Below are positions 5,715 through 13,079 of a stretch of DNA of 13,079 nucleotides, one piece after another. The position numbers were made by a program, and so were the translations under genes. A model generated the notes under the pieces. It was given only the letters and a program-made list of their open reading frames with translations, was not told the DNA's origin and made no database searches. Source of the DNA: SZUA-36 sp964650905 (lineage in GTDB: Bacteria > Pseudomonadota > Gammaproteobacteria > Xanthomonadales > SZUA-36). The DNA lies in assembly GCA_964650905.1 (NCBI GenBank), contig CAZYVH010000085.1:1-13079 (forward strand). Direction: 5' to 3'. How positions within the stretch are numbered: position 1 is the stretch's first letter; every line of letters starts with the position of its first letter.

Positions 5715-6812
5715 TTGGAGCAGCCACTAAACGTGTTAATAAAAACTTTAGAAATCAATAACATAAGAAATATACGTACAGCTAACATCGTACCAAACCC
5801 TGAATTAAACTGTTTTATTGGCGACAACGGTGCGGGCAAAACATCTATTTTTGAAGCACTGGTTGTCTTGTCCAAAGGACGTTCATTTCGTGCTGGTCAG
5901 GTCACCGCCTTAATCGGTCAAAGTGATTCCAAATTCCGCATATTCAGTCATATTCAAAGCAGTGGTGGTTTACGGCACAAATTGGGTATGGAGCGCGATA
6001 AAGAGCACTGGTCGGCCCGGCACAATGGTGAAAATGTCTCACAGCTGAGCGAACTTACACGTCTGTTGCCACACGTGTTGTTGGAGCCTGGCAGCCATAC
6101 CCTGGTAAGCGGGCCTCCGGAGGGCCGCAGAAAATACCTCGATTGGGGTGTGTTTCACGTGAAACCTGATTATCTATCATTATGGCGGCGGTACAGTCGC
6201 GCGTTGAAACAAAGAAACGCCGCATTGCGGCAACAAAACAAGCGTGTGATAGAGAGCCTGGACCCCCAACTTGTCAAGCTTGGAGAACAACTTCATTGCG
6301 AACGGAAGCAACAGGCAGAACGTCTGTCGATCCTTTTGGAAAGGCAGCTGCCACGGTTCAATGAAGCGCTGGCGGGAGTCAATCTGAATTATCGCAAGGG
6401 CTGGTCTGCAGATAAGCTGTCGGAATCATTACAATTGTCACGTGTAAAAGATATGGAGAGAGGTGTAACCGGGCCCGGACCGCATAAAGCAGACCTGTAC
6501 CTGGCCTGCGACGGTGAAGCCGCCAAAGAGCGTCTGTCCCGGGGCGAACAAAAAGCCCTGACCGCGGCGATGGTGATGGCACAGGCACAACTGATGCTCG
6601 AAGCGGGAGAGCAACCATTATTGTTGCTGGATGACCTCTCCTCCGAACTGGATGAGCAACACCTTGAAAAGGTGTTAACAGCAGGCATGGGTCTGGGGGC
6701 ACAAATTTGGATGAGCGGGACAAAAATGTCACCTGTTATTACCGACTGTTGTAATGAATACACAATGTTTCACGTGAAACACGGTAGTGTCACCTTGTTT
6801 AAAGACGCTTGA
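5715..6812 (+). CDS. recF: DNA replication and repair protein RecF
   Basis: RecF is an SMC-like ATPase that, with RecO and RecR, loads RecA at gapped DNA and stalled forks. The 365-residue product has Walker A GDNGAGKTS (36-44), the ABC signature LSRGEQKAL (274-282) and Walker B LLLLDD followed by LSSELD (302-313), all in family order. E. coli RecF is 357 residues. The start is uncertain. A TTG at 5715 is preceded by GGTGA (5706-5710) at a four-base spacing. An in-frame GTG at 5733, with GGAG at 5717-5720 twelve bases before it, would give a 359-residue protein closer to the family norm. Two parS centromere sites are embedded in the coding sequence, both where the protein reads FHVK (147-150 and 352-355). 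The gene follows dnaN closely and is 135 bases from gyrB. Confidence 0.97.
   Translation: MEQPLNVLIKTLEINNIRNIRTANIVPNPELNCFIGDNGAGKTSIFEALVVLSKGRSFRAGQVTALIGQSDSKFRIFSHIQSSGGLRHKLGMERDKEHWSARHNGENVSQLSELTRLLPHVLLEPGSHTLVSGPPEGRRKYLDWGVFHVKPDYLSLWRRYSRALKQRNAALRQQNKRVIESLDPQLVKLGEQLHCERKQQAERLSILLERQLPRFNEALAGVNLNYRKGWSADKLSESLQLSRVKDMERGVTGPGPHKADLYLACDGEAAKERLSRGEQKALTAAMVMAQAQLMLEAGEQPLLLLDDLSSELDEQHLEKVLTAGMGLGAQIWMSGTKMSPVITDCCNEYTMFHVKHGSVTLFKDA
6151..6166. other. parS: parS centromere-like site inside recF (15 of 16)
   Basis: TGTTTCACGTGAAACC matches the palindromic ParB-binding consensus TGTTTCACGTGAAACA at 15 of 16 bases. It codes for Phe-His-Val-Lys at recF residues 147-150. ParB binding at origin-proximal parS sites nucleates the partition complex that segregates the chromosome. 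parA and parB are not in this window. Confidence 0.8.
6766..6781. other. parS: parS centromere-like site inside recF (perfect)
   Basis: TGTTTCACGTGAAACA is an exact 16-base parS consensus. It codes for Met-Phe-His-Val-Lys-His near the RecF C-terminus (residues 351-356), 615 bases after the first site. An exact 16-base palindrome is very unlikely by chance in 13 kb, and its place about 2.3 kb from the candidate origin is typical for parS. Confidence 0.9.
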
Positions 6813-6947
6813 AAACAGACATTTATCAAAGAAAAAGCGTATAATGGCAAGCGTTGACATATGCGCAGAATACCCAGACCAAACCGTTAAAATTTGCCCT
6901 GAATGACAGCGGTAAGGGCCTTGTGCAACCGGTAATCAAGAGGTTTT
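6813..6947 (+). promoter_or_regulatory. recF-gyrB spacer with possible gyrB promoter
   Basis: The 135-base spacer contains a perfect -10 hexamer TATAAT (6840-6845) without a good -35 at the usual distance. It also contains a perfect -35 hexamer TTGACA (6854-6859) without a good -10. A gyrB-specific promoter is plausible, because gyrB is often supercoiling-controlled, but no complete promoter can be read. Close to the start, CCTTG and CAAG-A-GG can pair around the Shine-Dalgarno AGAGG (6940-6944). Confidence 0.3.
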
Positions 6948-8590
6948 ATGACCAATCAAAAATATGACTCCACCAACATCAAGGTTCTCAAAGGACTCGA
7001 TGCCGTTCGCAAACGCCCCGGTATGTATATTGGCGATACCGATGATGGCACCGGTTTACATCACATGGTGTTCGAGGTGGTTGACAATTCAGTTGACGAG
7101 GCCCTGGCCGGTCACTGTGATTCTATCAAGGTAACAATAGAGTTGGAGGGTTCGGTTTGCGTGGAGGATAATGGACGTGGCATACCGGTGGATTTGCACA
7201 AGGAAGAAGGGCGGTCCGCCGCCGAAGTCATCATGACCATATTGCACGCCGGTGGAAAATTTGATGATAACTCCTACAAAGTGTCAGGGGGATTGCATGG
7301 TGTTGGCGTTTCGGTCGTCAACGCACTGTCACAGCGGCTTGATCTGGTCATTTTCCGTAATGGGCACGAATGGCAACAGACTTATGAGATGGGGGTACCG
7401 GTCGAGCCATTGAAAAAAACCGGTAACACGCTGAAAACAGGAACGCTTTTGCGCTTCTTGCCCAGTCCAGAGGTGTTCACAGACACCGTGTTTAATTATG
7501 ACATTCTAGCAAACCGTCTGCGGGAACTCAGTTTTCTTAACTCCGGTGTTCGCATTGAATTATTAGATGAATTCAGCGACAGGAGCGATGTATTTGAGTA
7601 TAAGGGTGGCATCCGTTCCTTTGTTGAACACCTGGGGCGTAACAAAAATCCGTTGCATCCAACTGTGATGCACTTTCTCGGGGAAAACAACGGCGTAATA
7701 GTCGAGGTAGCCATGCAGTGGACGGATGCTTACCAGGAAAGCGTTTTCTGTTTTACCAACAATATACCGCAACGCGACGGTGGCACTCACCTGGCTGGTC
7801 TCAGGTCGGCCCTGACACGAACCATGAACAACTATATAGAAGAATCAGGTGTTGCCAAAAAGAATAAGGTTTCCATGACGGGTGATGACGCTCGTGAAGG
7901 CCTGGTTGCGGTGTTGTCAGTCAAGGCGCCTGATCCAAAATTTTCTTCTCAAACCAAGGACAAACTGGTTTCCTCTGAAATAAAATCGATCGTAGAATCA
8001 TTTGTAGCGAAGCAACTGCATGATTTTCTTTTGGAAAATCCGGGTGAGGCAAAAACCATCACAATGAAGGCTGTCGATGCGGCACGGGCGCGTGAAGCGG
8101 CCCGTAAAGCCCGTGATATGACCCGTAGAAAAGGGGTTCTGGATATCGCCGGTTTGCCGGGTAAACTGGCCGACTGCCAGGAAAAAGATCCAGCGCTATC
8201 AGAACTCTTTCTGGTCGAGGGTGATTCAGCCGGGGGCTCAGCCAAGCAGGGGCGTAACAGAAAAACCCAGGCAATTCTGCCACTTAAAGGTAAAATTCTG
8301 AATGTCGAGAAAGCGCGGTTTGATAAAATGTTGTCTTCAGTTGAAGTTGGAACACTGATTACCGCACTGGGTTGTGGAATTGGCAGAGATGAGTTTGATA
8401 TCGAAAAGCTACGTTATCACCGGATTATCATAATGACTGACGCCGACGTCGATGGCTCACATATCCGCACCTTGCTGTTAACTTTTTTCTACCGACAGAT
8501 GCCAGAACTCATAGAACACGGTTATATTTATATAGGGCAACCACCATTGTATAAAATCAGGCAGGGAAAACAGGAGCACTACCTCAAGGA
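6948..8590 (+). CDS. gyrB: DNA gyrase subunit B, N-terminal part up to assembly gap
   Basis: GyrB is the ATPase subunit of the A2B2 gyrase that introduces negative supercoils. This part covers residues 1-547 and is intact. The GHKL ATPase begins MTNQKYDSTNIKVLKGLDAV, with catalytic Glu43 in FEVVDNSVDEA, Asp74 in EDNGRGIP, and AGGKFDDNSYKVSGGLHGVG (101-120). The transducer includes QRDGGTHLAG (275-284). The Toprim domain has the catalytic Glu424 in LVEGDSAGGSAKQG and DADVD (498-502) for metal binding, the same numbering as E. coli. The ATG follows AGAGG by a four-base spacing. The reading breaks after HYLK, where E. coli continues with the gammaproteobacterial GyrB insertion. It is the last gene of the dnaA-dnaN-recF-gyrB row. 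The gene continues after the N run at 8693-9208. Confidence 0.98.
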
Positions 8591-8690
8591 NNNNNNNNNN
8601 NNNNNNNNNNNNNNNNNNNNNNNNNNNNNNNNNNNNNNNNNNNNNNNNNNNNNNNNNNNNNNNNNNNNNNNNNNNNNNNNNNNNNNNNNN
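8591..8690. other. Assembly gap of 100 N inside gyrB
   Basis: Exactly 100 undetermined bases, the conventional placeholder for a gap of unknown length. The two flanks encode adjacent parts of GyrB but are out of frame with each other across 100 bases. By comparison with the 804-residue E. coli protein, 547 residues before and 171 after leave about 86 residues (roughly 260 bases) missing. The gap should not be read as a frameshift or pseudogene. Confidence 0.95.
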
Positions 8691-9208
8691 AGACCATAAG
8701 TGATGAAATGAATCAGGAGACACCGCCAAGCGTCAGCTACAACCTGAAACCCGTGGAAAGTGACAAGGGTATAGAACTGCTAATGTGCAAGACGATTTAC
8801 GGTGTCGAACAAAAGACGGTGTTGCACTGCAATTTTTTCAATTCACCGGAATACCGGCTTATTGGTGGGCTGGCCGACAAGCTTTATGGTCTGGTGCAAA
8901 CGGGTGCCAGCGTCCGGCGCGGAAAAGCGGAGCAGGCAATCGATACTTTTGCCGCCGCTTATGAATGGTTAATGAGCGAGAGTCGTAAAGGCCGGACAGT
9001 TCAACGCTTCAAAGGGCTGGGAGAAATGAATCCTGAGCAACTCTGGGATACAACAGTGAACCCGGAAACACGACGTCTTTTGAAGGTCACCATCGAAGAT
9101 GCCGTAGCCGCAGATCAGATTTTTACCACCCTGATGGGAGACGAGGTGGAACCAAGACGCGAGTTTATAGAAAAGAACGCGCTGGAGGTAACCAACCTGG
9201 ATATTTAA
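8691..9208 (+). CDS. gyrB: DNA gyrase subunit B, C-terminal part after assembly gap
   Basis: This is the continuation of gyrB, 171 residues readable from 8693. It holds the last part of the gammaproteobacterial GyrB insertion (about the first 70 residues, the least conserved part). The conserved tail that binds GyrA follows: QRFKGLGEMNPEQLWDTT, then DAVAADQIFTTLMGDEVEPRR and the C-terminus ALEVTNLDI. These match the end of GyrB closely. An internal ATG at 8708 should not be taken as a separate start, because the frame is open through 8693 into the gap. The gene ends with TAA 51 bases before the convergent glyS stop. No strong terminator is visible in that spacer. Confidence 0.96.
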
Positions 9209-9259
9209 CGGGTAATCACTCTAATCCGAGCTAGCCCACAATGGTTATTGACGCTGATG

Positions 9260-11359
9260 CTAAGCAATCAATGCAAGGTTGGCGATGCGGTCAAACTGAC
9301 TTTTTAGCATTGTTAGCAAATTTAACCGATTGTTACGTAAGTCAGTGTCTTTATCCATCACCATTACGTGTTCAAAAAAAGCCTCTATACTGTCTGACAG
9401 ACCAGCCAGCATATCCAGGGACGTTCGGTAGTCAGCTTGAAGATGAAGGGTATCCAGTTTCACAGAAATATCACGAACATCTTCGAAAAGTCTTATTTCT
9501 TCTTTGATATTGAGTCTATCTTCTAAAACAGAATCTTTTGTTTCAAGCCCTGATTTACGCAGAATATTGCTGATTCTCTTGTTGGCGGCAACCAATTTTC
9601 CAGCGATCTCCAATTGCATAAATTCCTGTAAGGCTTCCAGCCTGGTGCCAAGATCAGCTAATGAACTCAATGGTGCATCGAGTGCGGCATTGACGATTCC
9701 GGTATCGTGACCTGCGTCACAAAGGTAGTGTTTGAGCCGCTCGATGATAAAAGAACGAACCTGTAACAGTGTTTCAGGCGTAACACTTACCTGTTCCTGT
9801 AATGCGAGCGCAGAGATCTCCAGCAAGCGGTCCAGGTCAATTACAACCTGCCCATCCAATAATATACGTATCAACCCTAACGCCGCGCGACGCAAAGCAA
9901 AAGGATCCTTGTTACCTGTGGGTTTCAGACCCGCTGAGAATATTCCCGTCAAGGTATCAACACGGTCAGACAGTGCGACGACCTTGCCAATGACACCAAC
10001 GGGTAAACTGTCACCGGAAAATGCCGGTAGGTAATGGTCGCCAATCGCCTCAGCCACCACCTCAGCCTCACCCCAATGACGCGCATAATAACGCCCCATC
10101 AGACCTTGTAGCTCGGGAAATTCAGACACCATTTGGCTGACGAGGTCGCATTTGCACAGCAACGCCGCGCGCTGCGCAGAAGATACGTCAAGATTGCAAT
10201 CTAACGCGATCGTCTTTGATATTTCGCATATTCGCTTCGATTTGTCACCAACAGAGCCTAACTTGTTTTGAAAAACAATTTTTCCAAGAGCCTTCAGCCA
10301 GCTATCTGCTGTGGATTTTTTGTCCACCTCCCAGAAAAACCGTGCGTCCGCCAGACGTGGTCTGATAACCCTCTCAAAACCTTTGCGTACAGCGTCCACA
10401 TCACGGCTTTCAAGATTCGCAATGGCGATGAACCGCGCCCTCAGCTCACCTTCTTTACTCCTGATTGGAAAAAACTTTTGATGATCCTGCATACTGGCGA
10501 TCAGGGCCTGTGCGGGGACCGCAAGAAATTCAGGGTCAAAATTGCAGGCAATTGCACATGGCCACTCAACCAGGTTGGTAACCTCCTGGAGCAGATCGGT
10601 ATCAACCAGTGCCTCATCACCGCCTACATGGCCGAGCTTGAGGATTTGTTGTTCGATGCGTGCCTGACGCATGTGTGGGTCGGCCAATACATGCTCGCGT
10701 TCGAGCACCTTTACATAATCGTCAGCAGAATCGACGGCAACCTCCCCGGGGCTGTGTATCCTGTGGCCGCGGGTCAAACGGCCCGCCTCGTGACCGAACA
10801 ACTGTCCGGCGATGACACCCTTGCCATGCAACACAAGCAGCCAATGTACCGGGCGGACAAAACTGTAGTCGTGGTCCGACCAGCGCATGGGCTTTGCCAC
10901 TGGTAATGCCGCCAATGACCTTTCAAGCATTGGGTAAAACAGGGTCTGCAAATTCTCTCCCGCCTTCTTGATGCGACAGAACAGCCATTCCCCTTGCTCG
11001 GTCTTGAGCGTTTCCAGTTCGTCGACTTGCTTAGCTACAGAGCGGGCAAAACCAAGAGCAGCTGGCGTAGCCTGTTTGTTTTCATCAAACGCAGCCCTTA
11101 GCGCCGGACCCTTTCGCTCAAGAACCTGATCGGGTTGTCGCGAGGCGACGCTGGACATCATCAGCGCCAGGCGTCTGGGTGTATAGTAAACACGGCTACA
11201 GCCCTCGTTGAAATCCAGACCGGCTCTTTTCAGTTGTTCTGCAAACTCAATGAGCCACGTTTTAGCGAGCATCGGCAGCGTTTTGGGCGGCAATTCTTCG
11301 CAACCCAGTTCGATTAACAAATTCTCTTTAACAGGATTTTTCGTATCCACTTTATTCAC
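9260..11359 (-). CDS. glyS: Glycine--tRNA ligase beta subunit
   Basis: This is the beta subunit of the alpha2beta2 glycyl-tRNA synthetase; it binds tRNA(Gly) while GlyQ carries the aminoacylation active site. The product is 699 residues (E. coli 689). It opens with LLIELGCEELPPKTL (14-28) and YYTPRRLAL (58-66). Family blocks follow: the RPVHWLL region (169-175), GHRIHSP (198-204), ASMQDHQKFFP (288-298) and RPRLADARFFWEVD (333-346). An HD-like domain has EFPELQGLMGRYYARH (413-428), DRVDTL (465-470) and NKDPFALRRAALG (483-495). A C-terminal anticodon-binding-type helical domain has AANKRISNIL (591-600) and FFEHVMVMDKD (661-671). The start used is GTG at 11359, preceded by AGGGG and overlapping the glyQ stop by 8 bases; a second GTG at 11350 would avoid the overlap. 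It forms an operon with glyQ. Confidence 0.97.
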   Translation of the reverse strand: MNKVDTKNPVKENLLIELGCEELPPKTLPMLAKTWLIEFAEQLKRAGLDFNEGCSRVYYTPRRLALMMSSVASRQPDQVLERKGPALRAAFDENKQATPAALGFARSVAKQVDELETLKTEQGEWLFCRIKKAGENLQTLFYPMLERSLAALPVAKPMRWSDHDYSFVRPVHWLLVLHGKGVIAGQLFGHEAGRLTRGHRIHSPGEVAVDSADDYVKVLEREHVLADPHMRQARIEQQILKLGHVGGDEALVDTDLLQEVTNLVEWPCAIACNFDPEFLAVPAQALIASMQDHQKFFPIRSKEGELRARFIAIANLESRDVDAVRKGFERVIRPRLADARFFWEVDKKSTADSWLKALGKIVFQNKLGSVGDKSKRICEISKTIALDCNLDVSSAQRAALLCKCDLVSQMVSEFPELQGLMGRYYARHWGEAEVVAEAIGDHYLPAFSGDSLPVGVIGKVVALSDRVDTLTGIFSAGLKPTGNKDPFALRRAALGLIRILLDGQVVIDLDRLLEISALALQEQVSVTPETLLQVRSFIIERLKHYLCDAGHDTGIVNAALDAPLSSLADLGTRLEALQEFMQLEIAGKLVAANKRISNILRKSGLETKDSVLEDRLNIKEEIRLFEDVRDISVKLDTLHLQADYRTSLDMLAGLSDSIEAFFEHVMVMDKDTDLRNNRLNLLTMLKSQFDRIANLALIA

Positions 11360-12245
11360 CGGCAGCCACCCCTATTCCCGGGAAGCCCAGTTTTTCACGC
11401 CGCAGGTAGTATGATTCAGCCACCTGCCGGGACAGATCCCTGACCCGCAGGATAAATCTTTGCCGCTCGGTCACGGAAATCGCTTTGCGTGCATCCAGCA
11501 AATTAAACGTGTGCGAAGCTTTTAAAACTTGTTCATAAGCTGGTAACGGCAGGTCTTGAGAGACCAGTTTCCGGGCTTCTTGCTCACAGGTATCAAACCA
11601 GGAAAAAAGGGCATCGATGTCGGCATATTCAAAATTATAGGTTGATTGCTCCACCTCGTTTTGGTGAAAAACTTCACCATAGCTTACCTGCCGGCCACCG
11701 ACATCGGTCCAGACGACATCAAAAATACTATCAACATTTTGCAGGTACATGGCCAGCCTTTCCAGACCATAGGTAATTTCTCCTAACACCGGCTTGCATT
11801 CAAGCCCGCCCGTCTGTTGAAAGTAGGTAAATTGAGTGACCTCCATGCCATTGAGCCAAACCTCCCAGCCTAAGCCCCAGGCTCCCAAGGTGGGTGATTC
11901 CCAGTTATCCTCAACAAAGCGGATGTCATGAATGTGCGGGTCGATACCAATGGCGAGTAAAGAGCCAAGGTAGCATTCCTGGATATCGTCCGGGGAGGGT
12001 TTCAGGACAACCTGGTATTGGTAGTAGTGTTGCAGGCGATTGGGGTTTTCACCGTAGCGCCCATCGGTGGGGCGCCGGCAAGGCTGAACATAGGCTGCAC
12101 GCCAAGGTTCCGGGCCGATTGACCGCAGAAAGGTGGCTGGGTGAAAAGTACCGGCACCCACTTCCATATCAAGGGGTTGCACCAGCACACACCCTTGCTC
12201 TGCCCAGTAGTTTTGCAGGCGGTTGATAAATTCCTGAAAGGTCAT
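11352..12245 (-). CDS. glyQ: Glycine--tRNA ligase alpha subunit
   Basis: This is the catalytic alpha subunit of the bacterial two-subunit glycyl-tRNA synthetase, a class II enzyme that activates glycine with ATP. From the ATG at 12245 the product is 297 residues (E. coli 303) and begins MTFQEFINRLQNYWAEQGC. Blocks seen are VQPLDMEVGAGTFHP, the AYVQPCRRPTDGRYGENPNR block (class II motif 2 region), DDIQECYLGSL, HDIRFVEDNWESPTLGAWGL, GMEVTQFTYFQQ, CKPVLGEITYGLERLAMYLQ (class II motif 3 region), and FHQNEVEQSTYNFEYAD. AGGA lies five bases before the ATG, a good ribosome binding site. The frame stays open upstream to 12407, but that extension has no family similarity and overlaps the divergent neighbour, so it is excluded. 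It overlaps glyS by 8 bases, which fits coupled production of the two subunits. Confidence 0.97.
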   Translation of the reverse strand: MTFQEFINRLQNYWAEQGCVLVQPLDMEVGAGTFHPATFLRSIGPEPWRAAYVQPCRRPTDGRYGENPNRLQHYYQYQVVLKPSPDDIQECYLGSLLAIGIDPHIHDIRFVEDNWESPTLGAWGLGWEVWLNGMEVTQFTYFQQTGGLECKPVLGEITYGLERLAMYLQNVDSIFDVVWTDVGGRQVSYGEVFHQNEVEQSTYNFEYADIDALFSWFDTCEQEARKLVSQDLPLPAYEQVLKASHTFNLLDARKAISVTERQRFILRVRDLSRQVAESYYLRREKLGFPGIGVAAGE

Positions 12246-12362
12246 GAAAATCCTGTGGTCAAAGGCTATGCTTGTACGGGTTGCCAGTATATATAAAGGA
12301 CAGCGGAGACAGAAGGTGAACGCTAATAATTCTTCTGCACACTCACGGGAAAGAAAATTGTA
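12246..12362. promoter_or_regulatory. Divergent promoter region between glyQ and the amidotransferase gene
   Basis: This 117-base spacer must hold the start signals of both genes. On the minus strand TATATA (plus 12289-12296 area) with TTCACC 19 bases upstream is a weak possible glyQ promoter. No good plus-strand pair is visible. No T-box or riboswitch structure could be recognised by eye. Confidence 0.3.
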
Positions 12363-13079
12363 ATGAAACCCATATTGCTCGTCAAAATGGGCACAACGAT
12401 ATCGCAAATCATACCGCAGTATGGGGATTTTGAGGACTGGTTCGCCATGGCAATGGGGGTACAGACCTTGTTAACGGTGGATGCTTACCGCCAGCAACCT
12501 CTACCGGAGGCCCTTGGCATTACTACACAAATTGCCGGAATTCTGATTACGGGCTCAGCCACCATGGTGTCGGCACGGCTGGATTGGAGTGAGTCCACTG
12601 CAGACTGGCTGCGGGACGTTATTCCGACCGGTATACCTGTTCTGGGGGTCTGTTACGGACATCAGTTGTTGGCGCACGCCCTGGGCGGCAAGGTTGGCCC
12701 CAATCCTCGTGGAAGACAAATTGGAACGGTGCCGGCACAAACGCTCGGGGCAGCGCAGGATGATGACCTGCTTGGGTTTTTGCCACAGGATTTCCTGGCA
12801 CAGGCGTCACACTCAGAATGTGTACTTGATTTACCAAAAGACGCACGTCCGCTGGTGGTAAGCCCCCTGGATGAAAATTTTGCAATACGCTTTGCTAAAA
12901 ACGTCTGGGGTGTGCAATTTCATCCGGAAATTTCAGATCAGGTCATGGATCGCTATATTCAGCTTCGAGGCGCGGCTTTATGTAGTGAAGGGCTGCAGGC
13001 CGAAAAACTACTAGAGAGGACGGTGGCGACACCACAGGCGCGGGCTGTATTGAGAAGGTTTGTTGCGATAACCGGTTAG
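12363..13079 (+). CDS. Class I glutamine amidotransferase-like protein
   Basis: This is a stand-alone class I glutamine amidotransferase domain, 238 residues. The nucleophile elbow is GVCYGHQ with Cys97, and the other triad members are His187 and Glu189 in VQFHPEIS. LITGSATMVS (61-70), GGKVGPNPRG (108-117) and ASHSE (148-152) fit the subgroup related to the GMP synthase amidotransferase domain. There is no fused synthetase domain, so the acceptor of the released ammonia is unknown. Homologues are usually annotated only as GMP synthase-like glutamine amidotransferases. Some related enzymes hydrolyse gamma-glutamyl compounds, so a hydrolase role is possible. The ATG has a moderate GGAAAG upstream. 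The gene diverges from glyQ and has no evident functional tie to it. Its stop codon TAG is the last three bases of the window, so it is complete. Confidence 0.85.
   Translation: MKPILLVKMGTTISQIIPQYGDFEDWFAMAMGVQTLLTVDAYRQQPLPEALGITTQIAGILITGSATMVSARLDWSESTADWLRDVIPTGIPVLGVCYGHQLLAHALGGKVGPNPRGRQIGTVPAQTLGAAQDDDLLGFLPQDFLAQASHSECVLDLPKDARPLVVSPLDENFAIRFAKNVWGVQFHPEISDQVMDRYIQLRGAALCSEGLQAEKLLERTVATPQARAVLRRFVAITG

Noticed and set aside
6435..6450. Third CACGTG-centred parS-like sequence in recF
   Set aside because: Only the CACGTG core agrees; the flanks match about half of the consensus, so it is not a credible parS.
8708..9208. Independent gene starting at ATG 8708
   Set aside because: Its sequence is the C-terminus of GyrB, and the frame is open upstream to the N gap.
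10268..10906. 212-residue plus-strand open frame opposite glyS
   Set aside because: It is antisense to a well-conserved part of glyS, has no recognisable domain, and is explained by the codon structure of the real gene.
12246..12407. Longer glyQ reading frame starting at 12407
   Set aside because: The extra 54 residues have no family similarity, overlap the divergent gene start, and the ATG at 12245 has a good ribosome binding site and the expected N-terminus.

Overview
This window is an origin-proximal chromosomal segment of a bacterium, almost certainly a gammaproteobacterium outside the Enterobacterales. The order rpmH-dnaA-dnaN-recF-gyrB, with rpmH-rnpA-yidC leaving in the opposite direction, is the classic conserved dnaA neighbourhood. 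The proteins (YidC, DnaA, GyrB, GlyQ, GlyS) look gammaproteobacterial by memory of the families, and the two-subunit glycyl-tRNA synthetase fits. I cannot name a genus. Every gene is a housekeeping gene except one glutamine amidotransferase of unknown substrate. I found no mobile element, CRISPR array, tRNA, rRNA, prophage or defence system.

Left arm, minus strand: rpmH (ribosomal protein L34, too short for a usual ORF cutoff), rnpA (RNase P protein) and yidC (membrane insertase). The rnpA stop and yidC start overlap by 4 bases, leaving no room for the yidD gene usually found there. Positions 1-134, beyond yidC, hold nothing I can identify.

Centre, plus strand: a 483-base rpmH-dnaA region with a perfect DnaA box, two near-matches and two inverted repeats; then dnaA, a 242-base very AT-rich dnaA-dnaN spacer, dnaN, recF and gyrB. 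The dnaA-dnaN spacer is the best oriC candidate. It has a perfect DnaA box plus three one-mismatch boxes within about 65 bases, followed by about 120 bases of AT-rich DNA with a 13-mer-like unwinding motif. Two parS centromere sites (one perfect 16-mer, one 15 of 16) lie inside the recF coding sequence, which independently supports this being the origin domain. gyrB is broken by a run of 100 Ns (8591-8690). The two sides are in different frames and about 85 residues are missing relative to the family, so this is an assembly gap and not a biological disruption.

Right arm: glyQ and glyS (glycyl-tRNA synthetase alpha and beta) run leftward and overlap by 8 bases, converging on gyrB with a 51-base spacer. 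A class I glutamine amidotransferase-like gene is divergent from glyQ and its stop codon is the last three bases of the window.

Functionally the window joins initiation (DnaA, oriC), processivity (beta clamp), gap repair (RecF), supercoiling (GyrB) and segregation (parS) with core translation and membrane-insertion genes. The observations most worth checking are regulatory and architectural: the parS sites inside recF, the boxes on both sides of dnaA, and inverted repeats overlapping a DnaA box and the dnaN ribosome binding site.
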